Shown here: piece after piece, positions 31,881 through 42,465 of the stretch
Layout: every line of letters starts with the position of its first letter
How positions within the stretch are numbered: the stretch's first letter is position 1
DNA from: Diaporthe sp. PMI_573
Lineage: Eukaryota > Ascomycota > Sordariomycetes > Diaporthales > Diaporthaceae
Reading direction: 5' to 3'
DNA length: 64,000 nt
Assembly (NCBI GenBank): GCA_021399435.1
Contig: JAJTUP010000123.1
Coordinates: 62,001-126,000 of the forward strand
Position numbers and translations under genes: made by a program
The notes under the pieces: model-generated
What the model was told of the DNA's origin: nothing
The model's input: only the letters and a program-made list of their open reading frames with translations
Database searches by the model: none

Positions 31881-33799
31881 CAGAGCCTCGGTGCATACCA
31901 CCAGGGCCGACCATACCAACAAGCAGTCCCAGCCTCAGGAAGGCAGCTCAGGTGAGCAATACATCACAGCTGGCATGACCACGGAGGATCCCGTCCAGGC
32001 CGAGCCTTCCATCCCTCATCCAGCCCAATCTATTTCCCATCACGGACAACTCCAAATATGAGAACCATGCATCGAATGCTTCGAGATATCTGTTAATAAC
32101 AAAAATCCTGACTGCGATGAATCAGCAACTCACTTACTAATGGGTATGGACCTGATCAACCCCGTGATCGTTGACGTAGTAGCTGACAACTGACAACCCA
32201 TAGGCAAGGTTGCATGTCCAGAGTCTCACAGAGAAAAGAAATCTTGTGATCCAGTCCCAATATTAGTGATTGACAATGTCCGGGGACTCTGGCGCAACAG
32301 AGCCAGGAATGCATACGCGCGCAAGAAGCAAGTCAAGACGATAAAAAGCAAGATGTTGGGTGCTCAACCAGTGAAAGGTCAGGAGGCAGAGTAGGAGAGA
32401 TGCAAGGAATTGTTCCTGATAGCCGTTCAGGCGATACAGGCCACAAAGCGTGCCCAAGAAGTGAGAAGAGTCATCGCAGATACCGCACCACGCAACCCCC
32501 GAACTGGCAGTTTCTGACTACCACGGCGCCCAAGCGCAGCGTGAGAGAAAAGATATGAGTTATTTTCCGATACCACGAGAGGCCCCCAAGGACACCTGCA
32601 TCGAGAGTTCTTCAGCCAACCTATCGCAGGAATGCTAATATTTCATGATCAGGACACCCGATGTTGGTCGCCGTGTTGGGCACGCATCCCAAAGCAGTGA
32701 GACAAACAACTTGTGCCCGCTCATGCAGACGGGGCTACAAGTGACGCCAAGACGCAGCACAACACTAACAGGATCTAAGCTTTTCTCTACCCGTTCTACA
32801 TATGCACTCGATAATCTCAACTGTGGCGTGGAGATATCCCCAACATATAGCCGCCGTCCCTCATCAAGAATTCGAAAATCACGCCACTTGATGACGCAGA
32901 GACAAAACACGCTAGAGAAGACCTCCTTACGTCCGTAAAAACTGTCATTGCAATAGAATTGAACCAGAGAAAGATCAAGTAGTCGAAAAGGAAGAATCTT
33001 ACCCGCAACAAAGGTAAGTTATTCCCTGAGTATAAACCCACTAGACAAGACATGATTGAAGGATAACCAACCTCCGAGAAGCAAAATCAAGCATGGCTCA
33101 ACCTATCACGTGCTTCCACGAATCCCTACCTTACGGTCTTCAAGGACTAAGAAGAGATTCCCACCAAGATGTTTACGTTACAGAACGGTCAAAACATTCC
33201 CGTGGGAGTCCAGAACGAGATTAAAGACGATCTAGACAAGCGTCACGTGCCAGTTGACCGATTCAACACGGGGAATTTCTCCAAATACGCAGAGCAGCCC
33301 AAGTCTAACAGCCCTAGACTGCAGGAACTTCACACCCTGATCAACGAGATTGTAAACGACAACAACCTAACCACAGAGCCACCAGACGAGAATCCCACAG
33401 AAAGCGGCATGCAATTGTATCTCACACCCGCCCATTGCTACCGTTCTGACATTCTGCTTCCTGATCCAAAACAAGGGGCTGTGCCACAAGCTTGCCCCGA
33501 TTCTCTTCACTTCCGGCGTCAAAGGTGACAGGAGACAGCAAATAATGGCGGAAATGAATCAACCGAGCAAGCCAGATGACTGGAGGAAGCGAAAGACAAA
33601 ATAGTGTTTCGAAACGAGTAGGTAGGCCGACGCCAGTGATTGGTGCTCGCGTCGAGAGGAAATGCCCGTAAGCCGAGCCTTCCGCACCTTCTGAACCGAG
33701 CATGACTATCACGGAGCCACTCCAACCTCACGAGCTGGCACAGACGGTTACTGGGCAAAGAAACAGGGCACAGAGCCACAGACACAACTCCCCAGAGTA
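31881..33799. other. Unassigned stretch
   Basis: Nearly 2 kb contain no recognisable domain. A 119-aa plus frame at 33169-33528 (MFTLQNGQNIPVGVQNE) looks weakly coding but matches nothing known. The last 150 bp probably belong to the decayed RNase H part of the LINE that follows. Confidence 0.35.
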
Positions 33800-34592
33800 A
33801 GATCGACGACACTCAACGTGGCACGCGCCAAGCGAGGCACCACCAGAAGTCTGCCAGATAAGGTTGGCAGGCATTCCAAGAAAGTCGACACAGCGTTACC
33901 AGGCAAACACACGCGACGTCTGTATGACAGGCTCTCCTGGAAAGAAGCTAGTATACTCGCGCAGCTCAGGACGGGTATGGCAAGATTGAACGCATATCTG
34001 TACCACATCGAAGCAGCATCGTCAGACCAGTGCGCATGCGGACAAGCGAGAGAGACCGTGGAACATTTCCTTTTTCGGTGCAGGCGTTGGACGATACACC
34101 GAACGCAGATGCTCCAGTGTACAGATACCCACAGAAGTAATATCTCCTTCTTCTTAGGAGGGAAAGCACCGTCAGATGGTACAAATTGGACTCCAAATAT
34201 GGATGCCGTCCGCGCAACGATACGGTTCGCTATTGCCACGGGGCGACTCGACGCAGACTGATCACAAGGAGGAACACCTCCATCCCATCACCACTAATCC
34301 GACGAACCTTAATCACCTCGTGTCATATACAGCAGGCACCGCTTCAGTCGCCGAAGATAGGACACTGAACACTTGGAGAATTGCCTTCAAGCCGGCCTAC
34401 TAACACCACTAACCCACGAGAATTCGCAGAGACATGGTAGATTGAGACAAGCTATAAGCTAGGAACAGATTGCATATGGGCTTAAGGAGGTCGGGATTCA
34501 TTTTAGGACATGTATTTGCAGATTAGTAATAGTTGCCCTTTCGGCGCAAGCCGCCGCCGGGCGTCAATAAATTGTGTGTGTGTGTGTGTGTA
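33800..34592 (+). mobile_element. 5'-truncated Tad-type LINE tail (copy A)
   Basis: The plus frame to 34261 encodes the C-terminus of a LINE ORF2: STTLNVARAKRG, KVDTALPGKHTRRLYDRLSW, ILAQLRTGMARLNAYLYHI and the Cys/His motif CACGQARETVEHFLFRC. The 3' UTR ends with a gccctttcggcgcaagccgcc segment and a (GT)n tail at 34575-34592. The same 3' end, on the minus strand, occurs at 52311-52360, so both copies belong to one family. Reverse transcriptase and endonuclease are missing. This copy shows little RIP damage. Confidence 0.85.
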
Positions 34593-34658
34593 GGCCTTGA
34601 AAGTTGCCAATAACGGTAGATAGCAAGTATACTAGCACTTCAGAGAGCGTTTGTACAG

Positions 34659-34726
34659 TCACGAGCAGAATCGGTTTCCGGTTTTGCACTTTGATTTGTT
34701 CTCACAGCACGGACCTCCTAACAGGG
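34659..34726 (+). repeat. 68-bp inverted repeat, left arm
   Basis: It is the exact reverse complement of 36809-36876 over 68 nt. It contains agcagaatcggtttccgg and cagcacggacctcctaac. The arms enclose 2082 bp with the three-exon C2H2 gene. Confidence 0.95.
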
Positions 34727-34798
34727 TCGCGCCACCTCAGTCGAATCAGCGGCTTCCAAGTGGTCGTTCAGCCACAAAAGGGCGTTACTTGCATAGAG

Positions 34799-34823
34799 GG
34801 GCAAAAGGGGCAAAAGGGGCAAC
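34799..34823. repeat. Short 10-bp tandem repeat
   Basis: Three copies of ggggcaaaa-type units lie about 115 bp before the C2H2 gene start. Confidence 0.7.
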
Positions 34824-34936
34824 CCTTCCTGATGCCCTACTTTTAATGCTTGCGTGCTCGGTCTCTGTCCAAAATTCTTTACTGCATCCCACACAGCCAT
34901 TCACAGAATTCACCCGATCGACCACTAATCGTCACC

Positions 34937-35836
34937 ATGTCACATCACGATAATTCCGGGGACGACTTTGATCCTTTCTCTGATCTGACTGCAAGCTTGG
35001 TAAGGCTAGTATTATAACATTATAGCTGAATGTGGTTTTCTAATGCAGCTATCTAGATACAATCCTCGTCAGGGTTAATAGGGAGCAATTTGGAAACACA
35101 GAGTTTGCATGTGGATATTCCAAGCATGTTCTCCGACATCAGTATAGACCCAATAGTCTGGGATCTCAATACGATGCTCGAAGCCAACGTGCCTCCAACG
35201 ACTTCCCCCCTTAGGTAATCCCCTGCAATCGGCTTATTAATATGTGGAAGGTGTGCTAACCACCTTGGATGTGGGCCTCCGATAACATTATTCATTTTAT
35301 ATAAAGCGCCAGAGACGCAGCCCCTCGTTTTTCTGGTGCAGTCACATATGCTCATTTTTATTTACCCTTCGCCAGGTGCGAAAAGCGTACTCGTCTAGTA
35401 TCGAACCCCATCCATAGGTTACAGATTACCGATCTTGTCCGCAACACAGCACGACTTCGAGGGTGGGCTCGTATTAGGGGCTTTCGACTGGTACGAAGGC
35501 GAGGGGGCAACAGCTCGGCTGAGTCCTCTTACCACCCACCCTACGGCTCTAGCTACAGACACTCCATCGACCCCTCCGCTGCAGCAACCTTCATACCCTA
35601 GCCTTTCCTATCGGACCGAGACAGTTCAGCGAACAAGCTATATTTGCACGCGCCAGGGTTGCAATAAGCGTTTTTCCCGGATCTACGACCTTCATCGCCA
35701 CCACCGTGGAGCCCATGACAAGCTGACTCACTATCCGTGTCGACATGACGGGTGTCCAAGGAAACTTAGGGCTTTCCCGAGGAAGGACAAGAGGGACGAA
35801 CATGAGCGGAAGATTCACAGCATAGCTCGTCAGTGA
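34937..35836 (+). CDS. C2H2 zinc-finger protein, three exons
   Basis: The inferred exons are 34937-34999, 35057-35214 and 35425-35836, giving 210 aa. ATG 34937 opens MSHHDNSGDDFDPF. The first intron ends at CTATCTAG (35056) and the second at TTACAG (35424); both joins keep frame, giving TASLIQSSSG and TSPLRLPILSATQH. The N-terminal ~120 residues are acidic and Ser/Thr/Pro-rich. Residues about 145-205 hold two C2H2-type fingers: YICTRQGCNKRF...HRHHRGAH and YPCRHDGCPRKL...DEHERKIH. It is a likely DNA-binding regulator in the nucleus. The gene lies inside perfect 68-bp inverted repeats, so it may be cargo of a small element. Confidence 0.75.
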
Positions 35837-36808
35837 GGTGCGCCTTAACTTTAGCCTTTTGAACTGTGAAGAATTGATTGTGACTTGTAGATAAGGTCGA
35901 TATACGGGATTGATTGGTAGAGGCGTTTCTTAGGCTTCTAAGACTGGGTGTAAAGGCTCGATTTTGGAGAGATTGATTTCAGTCGGTTGATAGAATTGAA
36001 GTTGTACGTACAAAGTACTAGCTAGAATGTGAGCGCGTACTTAATGGGCACTTGCGGAGAAAGGTTGATCTGGGCCGGGTTGTGGCCAACTCGGGCCGAG
36101 CTATTATGTGGCAACCCATTCACTGCAGATCCACCACACTAAGGCAATGTACGTAGTATATACCTTCGCGCTCGGTTTCCTTGTGCGGCTTCTCGATGCT
36201 GCTGCTGGCTACGTTAGGGAAGGGGTGTCGTGGGTACGCGGCTTGGAGTTGAGGCCATTGGAGCCACGAGACCCTTGGCGGCAGACACCAAGGCCGCCTT
36301 GCAGCGCGGATAACGAATTAAAACGAGTGTTTCTAGGCAACCGTGGACGTCTCTTCTGCGCTAAAGGTTGCAGTGTGATAACTTATAAATTCTGCTCGTC
36401 AAGTTGCACACATAGCTATTATGCTCGTCCCATTCAGCCAGCTAAAGGAACTGAAGCTTCCGGGGCTGCATCTGCTGGGAGACGACTAGGTGGCTCAGAT
36501 CCGTTAACCCAGCCAATAGGGTCGGTCAGAACGGGGTCTTGGTAGCGGAAGGGCTCGTCATCGTAGGCATGTGAAGCGACAGCGGCGTTCGGGAGGCAGA
36601 GTTCAAACTTCGGTGGTGGGGAGAGGGCAGTTCCATGGAGGCCGATTCGGCTTACCGTGGACCCGAATGTCGGACACTGTGGCTTGATCCGAGTGTGGCT
36701 AATTCGAAGCCCAAGTCACACCACCACGCCAAGAGACTGGTCTCACATGACGTCATTAAAAAATGGCGACAGTATCCCTGCAAGACGCTAACACGAAGTA
36801 AGGAACCT
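35837..36808. other. Interior of inverted-repeat segment, no gene supported
   Basis: A 145-aa plus frame (36108-36545) has a hydrophobic N-terminal segment but no recognised domain. Nothing else was seen before the right 68-bp arm. Confidence 0.35.
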
Positions 36809-36876
36809 CCCTGTTAGGAGGTCCGTGCTGTGAGAACAAATCAAAGTGCAAAACCGGAAACCGATTCTGCTCGTGA
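36809..36876 (-). repeat. 68-bp inverted repeat, right arm
   Basis: It pairs exactly with 34659-34726. Immediately to the right lies the relic of a pseudokinase gene. Confidence 0.95.
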
Positions 36877-36889
36877 GTGTAAATTCTGA

Positions 36890-37085
36890 CATGATGGGAA
36901 AACTATTGAAACTTCTGCCTACGCGGATGTCAGAGGAGACAAAAGGTACCAATCCTTTAAGTATCCCTTTCTGCCAAGGGAGATGCAACAACGGATGCTA
37001 GAGAGCGTCAGATTTCGTAAAATAAGTTGACAGCATCAGAGTCAGAAGGCCGGCGAAGATCATCGAGCCTTTCATGCTCAGGACC
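36890..37085 (-). pseudogene. Relic of a second pseudokinase gene (C-terminal part)
   Basis: The minus strand reads DDLRRPSDSDAVN and then, after a CTCTAG splice acceptor, HPLLHLPWQKGILKGLVPF. The pseudokinase gene at 39758-40930 has DDLRRWPPGSNAVGFL, the same acceptor (CCCTAG) and HPLLQLPWQKDMLIGVVSF. A stop lies in the remnant of exon 3, so the copy is dead. The two kinase copies flank the ferric reductase gene. Confidence 0.65.
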
Positions 37086-37432
37086 ACATAATGGTAAAGC
37101 GTGGGCGCGGTTTGACCATTCCTCTCTTCGCCTGATGTATCCTCGGGAATCTGCGATTGAAAATAATAAGTGTAAGATGGAGCGTTTCTACGGCGGGACG
37201 GGTGAGGGTGTCGAGCGGTTAACGCATCTTTGAGAAGTATAATTTCCATCTCTGGAAATTCAGCTGTATCCTCACCGGTATCATAGAATGGGTTGAATGA
37301 ATGTGAATATTTATATCCCTTACAAATATGAAACGAACATTAACCAAACTATCGCTGAGCCCTAACTGAAGAAAAAGCATTTCTAAAATCACTCTAGAAC
37401 TAGATATCTCCTTCCTTTGACAGGCCTCACAG

Positions 37433-39251
37433 TCACGCCGGCTGATACTCTAATTCGAGGAGCCTTACCTGATCATTTACATAGGGACGTACAATATCCC
37501 GCAATTGGTCTCGTAACTCGTCGGTTCCTGACACTATAAACGATCAGCAGCGTGACAACGACATAATTTATGAGATCTTACCTGTTACTAGAATTTCCCC
37601 TCGCTCCTCCGTCTCTTCTTGTAGTCTTTTTATATGTTTTTCCTCCCTCTCTTCCCGGAGTATCATCTCAAGATCTGCAGACCCGTTCTCCACGCTAACA
37701 AGTGGGCTGGATTCCACCGTATCCGCCCCTTTTGTTATCTTCTCGAGATCTGCAGACCCATTGTCTAAGCTAACACGTCGAGCCGCTTTATCCTCCTTTC
37801 TTATTATCGTCACCATATGCGCCCCTCCTGATTTGATATACATTGAGATGCTAAGGATCTGCTCCATATTAGCGTACCACAACAATAGCATTAGGAATAG
37901 GATACTGACATGAAAAGTGTCGTTCCTTAGAACTTGGTTAATTATAGATTGCACCGCGACCCCGGTCTCTAAGTATTGTGAGTTTAAGCTTAGCGACTCA
38001 CGGTTGGGGCCTTACCTCTAGTCTCTAATTGCCACACCAGATGGACTCGGCGAGTACGGGACTTGCGAGCATTATGCCCATATATTAGCTGTTTTAGATA
38101 TGGTAGCTGTGCGACTATACCAGGACCGCTCGCTACCATAAGAACAGTCTCATAATCGCCCACCGGCGCACTAATCCCGTGTGGTCCGCTAAACAGAGCT
38201 AGGCGGGGGAGCGAACCATCGAGGCGAGGCTGTGAACCATCAGGACCGGGTGTAAGGTGACGCAATAATTTTTGGGTTATGCCTCCACGAGGCTCAATAA
38301 ACAGATCCAAAGAATTCTGCTCCCCATCTGACCAGGATGCTACGGTGAAGGGGTGACTTTGAAAGATAGACCAGAAGCTTAATGATGGAATCCAGAGGTT
38401 GATATACTGCCCTGCTTTGACTTTCAGTGGTCGAGATAGGGTTAAGTCGACCTTGATAGTATCATCGAAGTGAGCGATACGGGCTTGAGATCGATGTATG
38501 AACCACCCTTGGAGAAGGAGTGTTAAAAGGAATGCCGTTGAAAAGATATAAGCATAGATTCGTGGAACAAGTGGTTTCAATTCCAAGTGTCGCCAAATAG
38601 AATACGCAGAAATAATCGCCAACGCCTGGTGGATGCGGATAAATATTTCGTAAGAAAACTTGCGGAGGAAAGGGTTAGAGAGTAAAAGAAGAAGCTATAC
38701 GACGTTAGACACAGTTAGTAACTCATTTAGAATTTAAAAATGGAGGAATGGCTTACAATAAGACCCCATAGATTCTCTGCTACTTGCAAAGGATGCAAAG
38801 GAAAAGGGCTTCGGCTCCCTATTATAGTAAGGACATGAAATATTAGAAGCGAAACCGACATAATCCCACTAGAGCGATGAATTTGTCGATATGTGCTTAA
38901 AGGAATTCCAAGGATATCTGCAAGAAAGCTTAGGTGAGAGCCGGCAAAATTTGGGACCATATTGATCAATGAGAGATTTGCGGCTCGTAACCCAGCCGTT
39001 AAGACATCTGGAACTCTAAAGCTCACACAGAACGTGTTTACCGTGATGTAAAACAACTGTAAAACGACGTCGGCTCGACTCCAGGGGCCTAAGTATCGAT
39101 GGCGGTGGATTATCCGCGGGTAGGTGAGGTGTTTGGATGCCGGAAGGGAAACGGCCTTTAGAAATGCTTCTATATAAGGACGGAAATTAACAAGCATCAA
39201 AAAAATCAATATGCCACCTACAAAAATGGCATACAATTGCGTAATTTCCAT
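37433..39251 (-). CDS. Ferric reductase-like transmembrane protein (FRE family)
   Basis: Four inferred exons (39251-38757, 38694-38016, 37968-37582, 37533-37433; introns 62, 47 and 48 bp) give 553 aa ending VRLLELEYQPA. The protein is a membrane flavocytochrome that would pass electrons from NAD(P)H via FAD and two haems to ferric chelates. Early TM helices are followed by the haem-binding pairs IHRSSG...IFHV and IRIHQALAII...WRHLE. The FAD site is SHPFTVASW. The NAD(P)H lobe shows LALFSGPHG, VLMVASGPGI and a C-terminal half interrupted by a charged insertion with a twofold NGSADLE repeat. All joins keep frame, so it looks intact. FRE genes are common Starship cargo. A copper or other reductase is possible. 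Confidence 0.85.
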
Positions 39252-39757
39252 GGCGGTACGGATGACTATTGAGGAGAGCGCAAGAAAATGTGCTGGTGAA
39301 GCTATGAAAGAGCGGAGTATAGGTCTAATTTACATGCGAAGAATAGGCGAACGTTAAAATAGAGAGGAGTCAGAACCGGACGATGCAGGGTGCCAAACTG
39401 GGAACGTGGTGAGAATTCCGAAACTGGTCTTGTAAGATGCCCGGAACAGGAACTTTAGGTACTAAAATTAGCTATGCTCGTGTCAAGGTTCACGTGCGGA
39501 ATCAATTCAGCAGTGATGCTCGATGAACGGTAACGATAGTATTGGCCCGTCAGGGTCGAGGCCAGATATGAAGTCACGTCTACGATCTTCTTGTCTCAGG
39601 ATCGCGGACCAAGTAGATCCGATCCGAACCTAGATCACGTGCTCTATGTCACGTGGTCCCGTGACAAGCGTGAGACATCACGACTATGGTAGGTACCGAA
39701 AGACCTAATCTAGTTTTAAAACAGGCTCGCGAAATAGAAAATATCTAGGAGATCAAT
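39252..39757. promoter_or_regulatory. Intergenic region upstream of the FRE gene
   Basis: This is the 5' flank of the FRE gene and the 3' flank of the pseudokinase gene. It contains several cacgtg/cacgtga-like sites (39490s, 39640s) but no other recognisable feature. Confidence 0.35.
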
Positions 39758-40930
39758 CTAGCTCGGCGGATACTTGTAACCTATGCGCGTTCCGACTGTG
39801 GCGAAGGATACCACCCCTATAAGCATATCCTTTTGCCAAGGAAGCTGCAACAACGGATGCTAGGGAATATTAGATTATAGTACAGGAAATTAACCTCCAA
39901 CATACCTTGATTAATTTGAATACTGAAGCAGCAGAAGTCGTCTCGGAGAGGAAGCCGACAGCATTAGAGCCAGGAGGCCAACGACGCAAATCGTCGACGC
40001 CAACAGCTCCATCCTCTTTGACGTATCCATTCATTAGTTCCGTGACAATAGAGCTCAGCGCTTCAATATACTGGGAAGCGCCGTTAGATGCGCGGGTACA
40101 ACAATTTTCCAGGCCCGCTATACGCTTTATTAGTACGGAGATCCAAAACGCTAGACGTTTACTGACCAATTTTCACGTCTCCATATGGATGAATGAGGAT
40201 GTTTGAACAAGTAAGCGAGCCATGTTCGAACCCTTCTTTTGTGAGGTGCGCAAGCCCAGCGAGTATCTGCCACAGTTAGTTAGTGACTTTGGTTCAAGGT
40301 ATTGCTCCTGGGTGATACCTGTCCAAGTATTGCAGCCAGTCGAATTTCATCAAGGCGGGGATTGCCAGCAATATAAGAAATGGAATAGGCCATATATTCG
40401 AAAACGACATAGGAAGTCCGCTCGAACCTAAATACTTCCAGGGCAGATACAATGTTGGTGTGCTGTACCTGCTGCAATTTGCGGACGTTTTCCTCAATAC
40501 TAGGTCCTTCAAACCTCTTTACCAATACAAGCTTTGATAGTGGGTCATTTCGCCGATTTTTCACCGCGACGGCATTAGATTGGGCCCCTCTGCGTTCAGC
40601 CACAGTGATCCAGTCTTTGACACCGAGCCGGAGATCCCAGCATTTCTCATAGTTTTCCCAAGGAGAACTGTATTTCGTTCTTATATATTCGTGTGCCCTG
40701 ACCCCAGATTTGGCAGCTTCAACCAGTGTGAGGTCCTTTAAACCGGTCTCAGGATCCGTAGTTTCTTCATCTAGAGTGTCGAGTCTTTTCCTTCCTAAGG
40801 CTTTCGTTCTATCACGCTTGGGGGTTGTATTTTTGCCACTAACGCCATTTATGTCCGCGATTTGACGCTTGAGCCCGCCGAGTGCATTGAAATCAATTTG
40901 GGTGTGGCGTTTGTTCCATGCGGAACTCAT
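39758..40930 (-). CDS. Pseudokinase-like protein, four exons
   Basis: Inferred exons 40930-40319, 40266-40167, 40117-39906 and 39859-39758 (introns 52, 49 and 46 bp) give 341 aa. A ~130-residue N-terminal region (MSSAWNKRHTQIDF) precedes a kinase fold: KLVLVKRFEG (candidate Lys), NVRKLQQVQHTNIVSALEVF, YVVFEYMAYS, ILAGLAHL. The catalytic loop reads HGSLTCSNILI where active kinases have HRDLKxxN. The metal motif is DVKIAGLENC rather than DFG, so catalysis is unlikely. The C-lobe has IVTELMNGY and VDDLRRWPPGSNAVGFL, and the protein ends HPLLQLPWQKDM.... It is divergently transcribed from the DUF3723 gene 252 bp away. A scaffold or signalling role is only inferred. Confidence 0.75.
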
Positions 40931-41182
40931 TTTAAGTGGCGTGTAACGGAGGCCAGGGTCGCGGTCGTTCTCGGTTAGAAGAAGGTATGTGTGAACAAAT
41001 GCTCACTTTTATAATTTTCCCAAGAGGAAAGCGATATATATAGCCGGAGCCATAATTGTTCCACAGAACGTATAAAGCACGTGACCGTGGTAACAGATTT
41101 GGCACCACAAACTACGGGAGGAGGATAGATAAAGCTATCTACTCTCCTACTAGTATTGTGTATTCCTAATAGTTGCCCCAAT
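40931..41182. promoter_or_regulatory. Divergent promoter, pseudokinase / DUF3723
   Basis: The 252-bp region lies between two divergent start codons. A TATATATAG stretch lies near 41034-41043 in the middle and may serve one side. The shared promoter suggests co-expression or at least joint transfer. Confidence 0.45.
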
Positions 41183-41714
41183 ATGCGTCGAGCACGATTT
41201 ATCGAACGAGAACGGAGAATCGCGGCAGAGAGGCTCTTTAAGCACAGAGGCGCCGCGCGAGTAAAGGTCGAGGTGTTGCATTTTCCACGTGACCCTAAAA
41301 GTTCAAGGGAGGTAGATGATAAGCACGCCGAGAAACTTACGACGTTATTGAAGGCAGGGAATGAGCAAGATATTTCGCAATTTCGAAGTCGTATTCCTGC
41401 TATCATTGATCAGCATCAGCTCGAGGATGCCATTGCCGCTTCGGGAATTTCCGCCGAGCAATTGCTGGATCCACGTGACTGCCCAGAGCTAGATTTTCCA
41501 GCCGGCTTCCAATTGGAATGTCTCCACGGACAACACCGAATTAAAGCAGCCGCAAATATTCATCCAGGCAGCCGCTGGATTGTGGATCTATATCTCGCAG
41601 GTAAAGACCCTTCCCTGTATAGAAATGGATTCTCACTTTTAGCCAGATCTCAACGACGACCTAAAAACTGCACTTGTCGAAGAGTACACCTTTGAAAAAC
41701 AACCGTATATCTAA
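41183..41714 (+). pseudogene. DUF3723 protein, truncated
   Basis: Two exons (41183-41600, 41647-41714; 46-bp intron, GTAAAG..GCCAG) give 161 aa. They match the N-terminal part of the DUF3723 family: VEVLHFPRDPKSSREVD, SRIPAIIDQHQLEDAI, CPELDFPAGFQLECLHGQHR, WIVDLYLADLNDDLKTALVEEYTFEKQP. Family members usually run for many hundreds of residues after FEKQP. Here a stop follows three codons later and a polypurine tract plus LTR starts at 41731-41745, so an LTR element has cut the gene. DUF3723 has no known enzymatic role but is a recurrent cargo gene in fungal Starship elements. The HGQHRIKAA motif resembles ParB-like nuclease folds. Confidence 0.8.
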
Positions 41715-41744
41715 TCTATCTTTAAGGACTAGATTAAGGGGGGA

Positions 41745-41886
41745 TGTTGGAATATTCTAGACCAAGTGTATTATTAATAGGGAATATCTTTATTCCTGTA
41801 AGACGAATATATATAGGGGGCCTCTGGCCCACTTACACAGAGCTAGAATAGTCTGAATACTAAGCATCTTCACATACAGTTCAACA
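41745..41886 (+). mobile_element. Solo LTR with polypurine tract
   Basis: The LTR begins TGTTGGAATATTC and ends CAGTTCAACA, with TGTTG/CAACA inverted ends. It is preceded by a polypurine tract (attaaggggggat, 41732-41744), as at the 3' LTR of a Copia-type element. Only about 30 bp of internal sequence remain on the left; the rest of the element and the other LTR are absent. It lies exactly between the truncated DUF3723 gene and the 5'-truncated HeLo-like gene. Confidence 0.75.
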
Positions 41887-42400
41887 AGGTCTAGCTGGTC
41901 TCTTCAGCACTTGCCTTGATGCTATCGAAAAAATCGACTGCTATCGGGGTTTTGGGCGCGACTCGCGCTCCCTTGAGGCGCAATTCAAAGCATTCAGGCT
42001 TTGCCTGAGCCGTTGGGGCCAGGCCGTCGGTTTCAAAGATGGACAGATACTAGAGGACCATCATCCCAACCTCAACAACCCACAAACGAGGGTAGTGGTA
42101 ATGGAGGTCCTGTCACTCATTCACGACTTTTATGGCGAGGCTGAGAATGCCATCGGCGACAGTTCATTCTTGACAGATGCCGATGCTGAGCCTCTTCCTA
42201 CCCGCCAAGCTGGGCCTGTCTGGAACACACCATTAGTGTCCAAGCGGCAAAAGCTTGCCTGGACGTTCAGAGGAAAGGGTAAACGCACCGCAAAAGTCGA
42301 GGGTTTCGGAAAATTGGTTCAGCACCTGCGCGACCTCGTTCCTCCAAATTCCATAGACGAAGCGCGGATGGATCCAGGCTCATTCACAGCAGGTAAACAT
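41887..42400 (+). pseudogene. HeLo-like (NLR N-terminal) domain fragment
   Basis: The plus frame opens right at the LTR end and reads GLAGLFSTCLDAIEKIDCYRG, DSRSLEAQFKAFRLCLSRW, QAVGF, HHPNL, VVVMEVLSLIHDFY, KRQKLAWTFRGKGK and LRDLVPPNS. This is the fungal HeLo/prion-inhibition-type N-terminal domain used by NLR (STAND) and related incompatibility proteins. The first ~10 residues are missing. A GTAAAC..CAATAG intron at about 42393-42465 is followed by ~14 codons and a stop. No NACHT or repeat domain remains. Confidence 0.65.
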
Positions 42401-42465
42401 TCTCATGATGTGTGCGACGCACGCAAATGCATTAACTAACTCCAATTGGCGTTGTTCCCAATAGA

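Noticed and set aside
36108..36545. 145-aa plus-strand frame inside the inverted-repeat segment
   Set aside because: It has a weak hydrophobic start but otherwise low-quality sequence with no homology pattern; not annotated as a gene.
37433..42400. Calling a complete Starship element
   Set aside because: No DUF3435 captain, no terminal repeats and no target site were found in the window; only the cargo-like gene content supports it.
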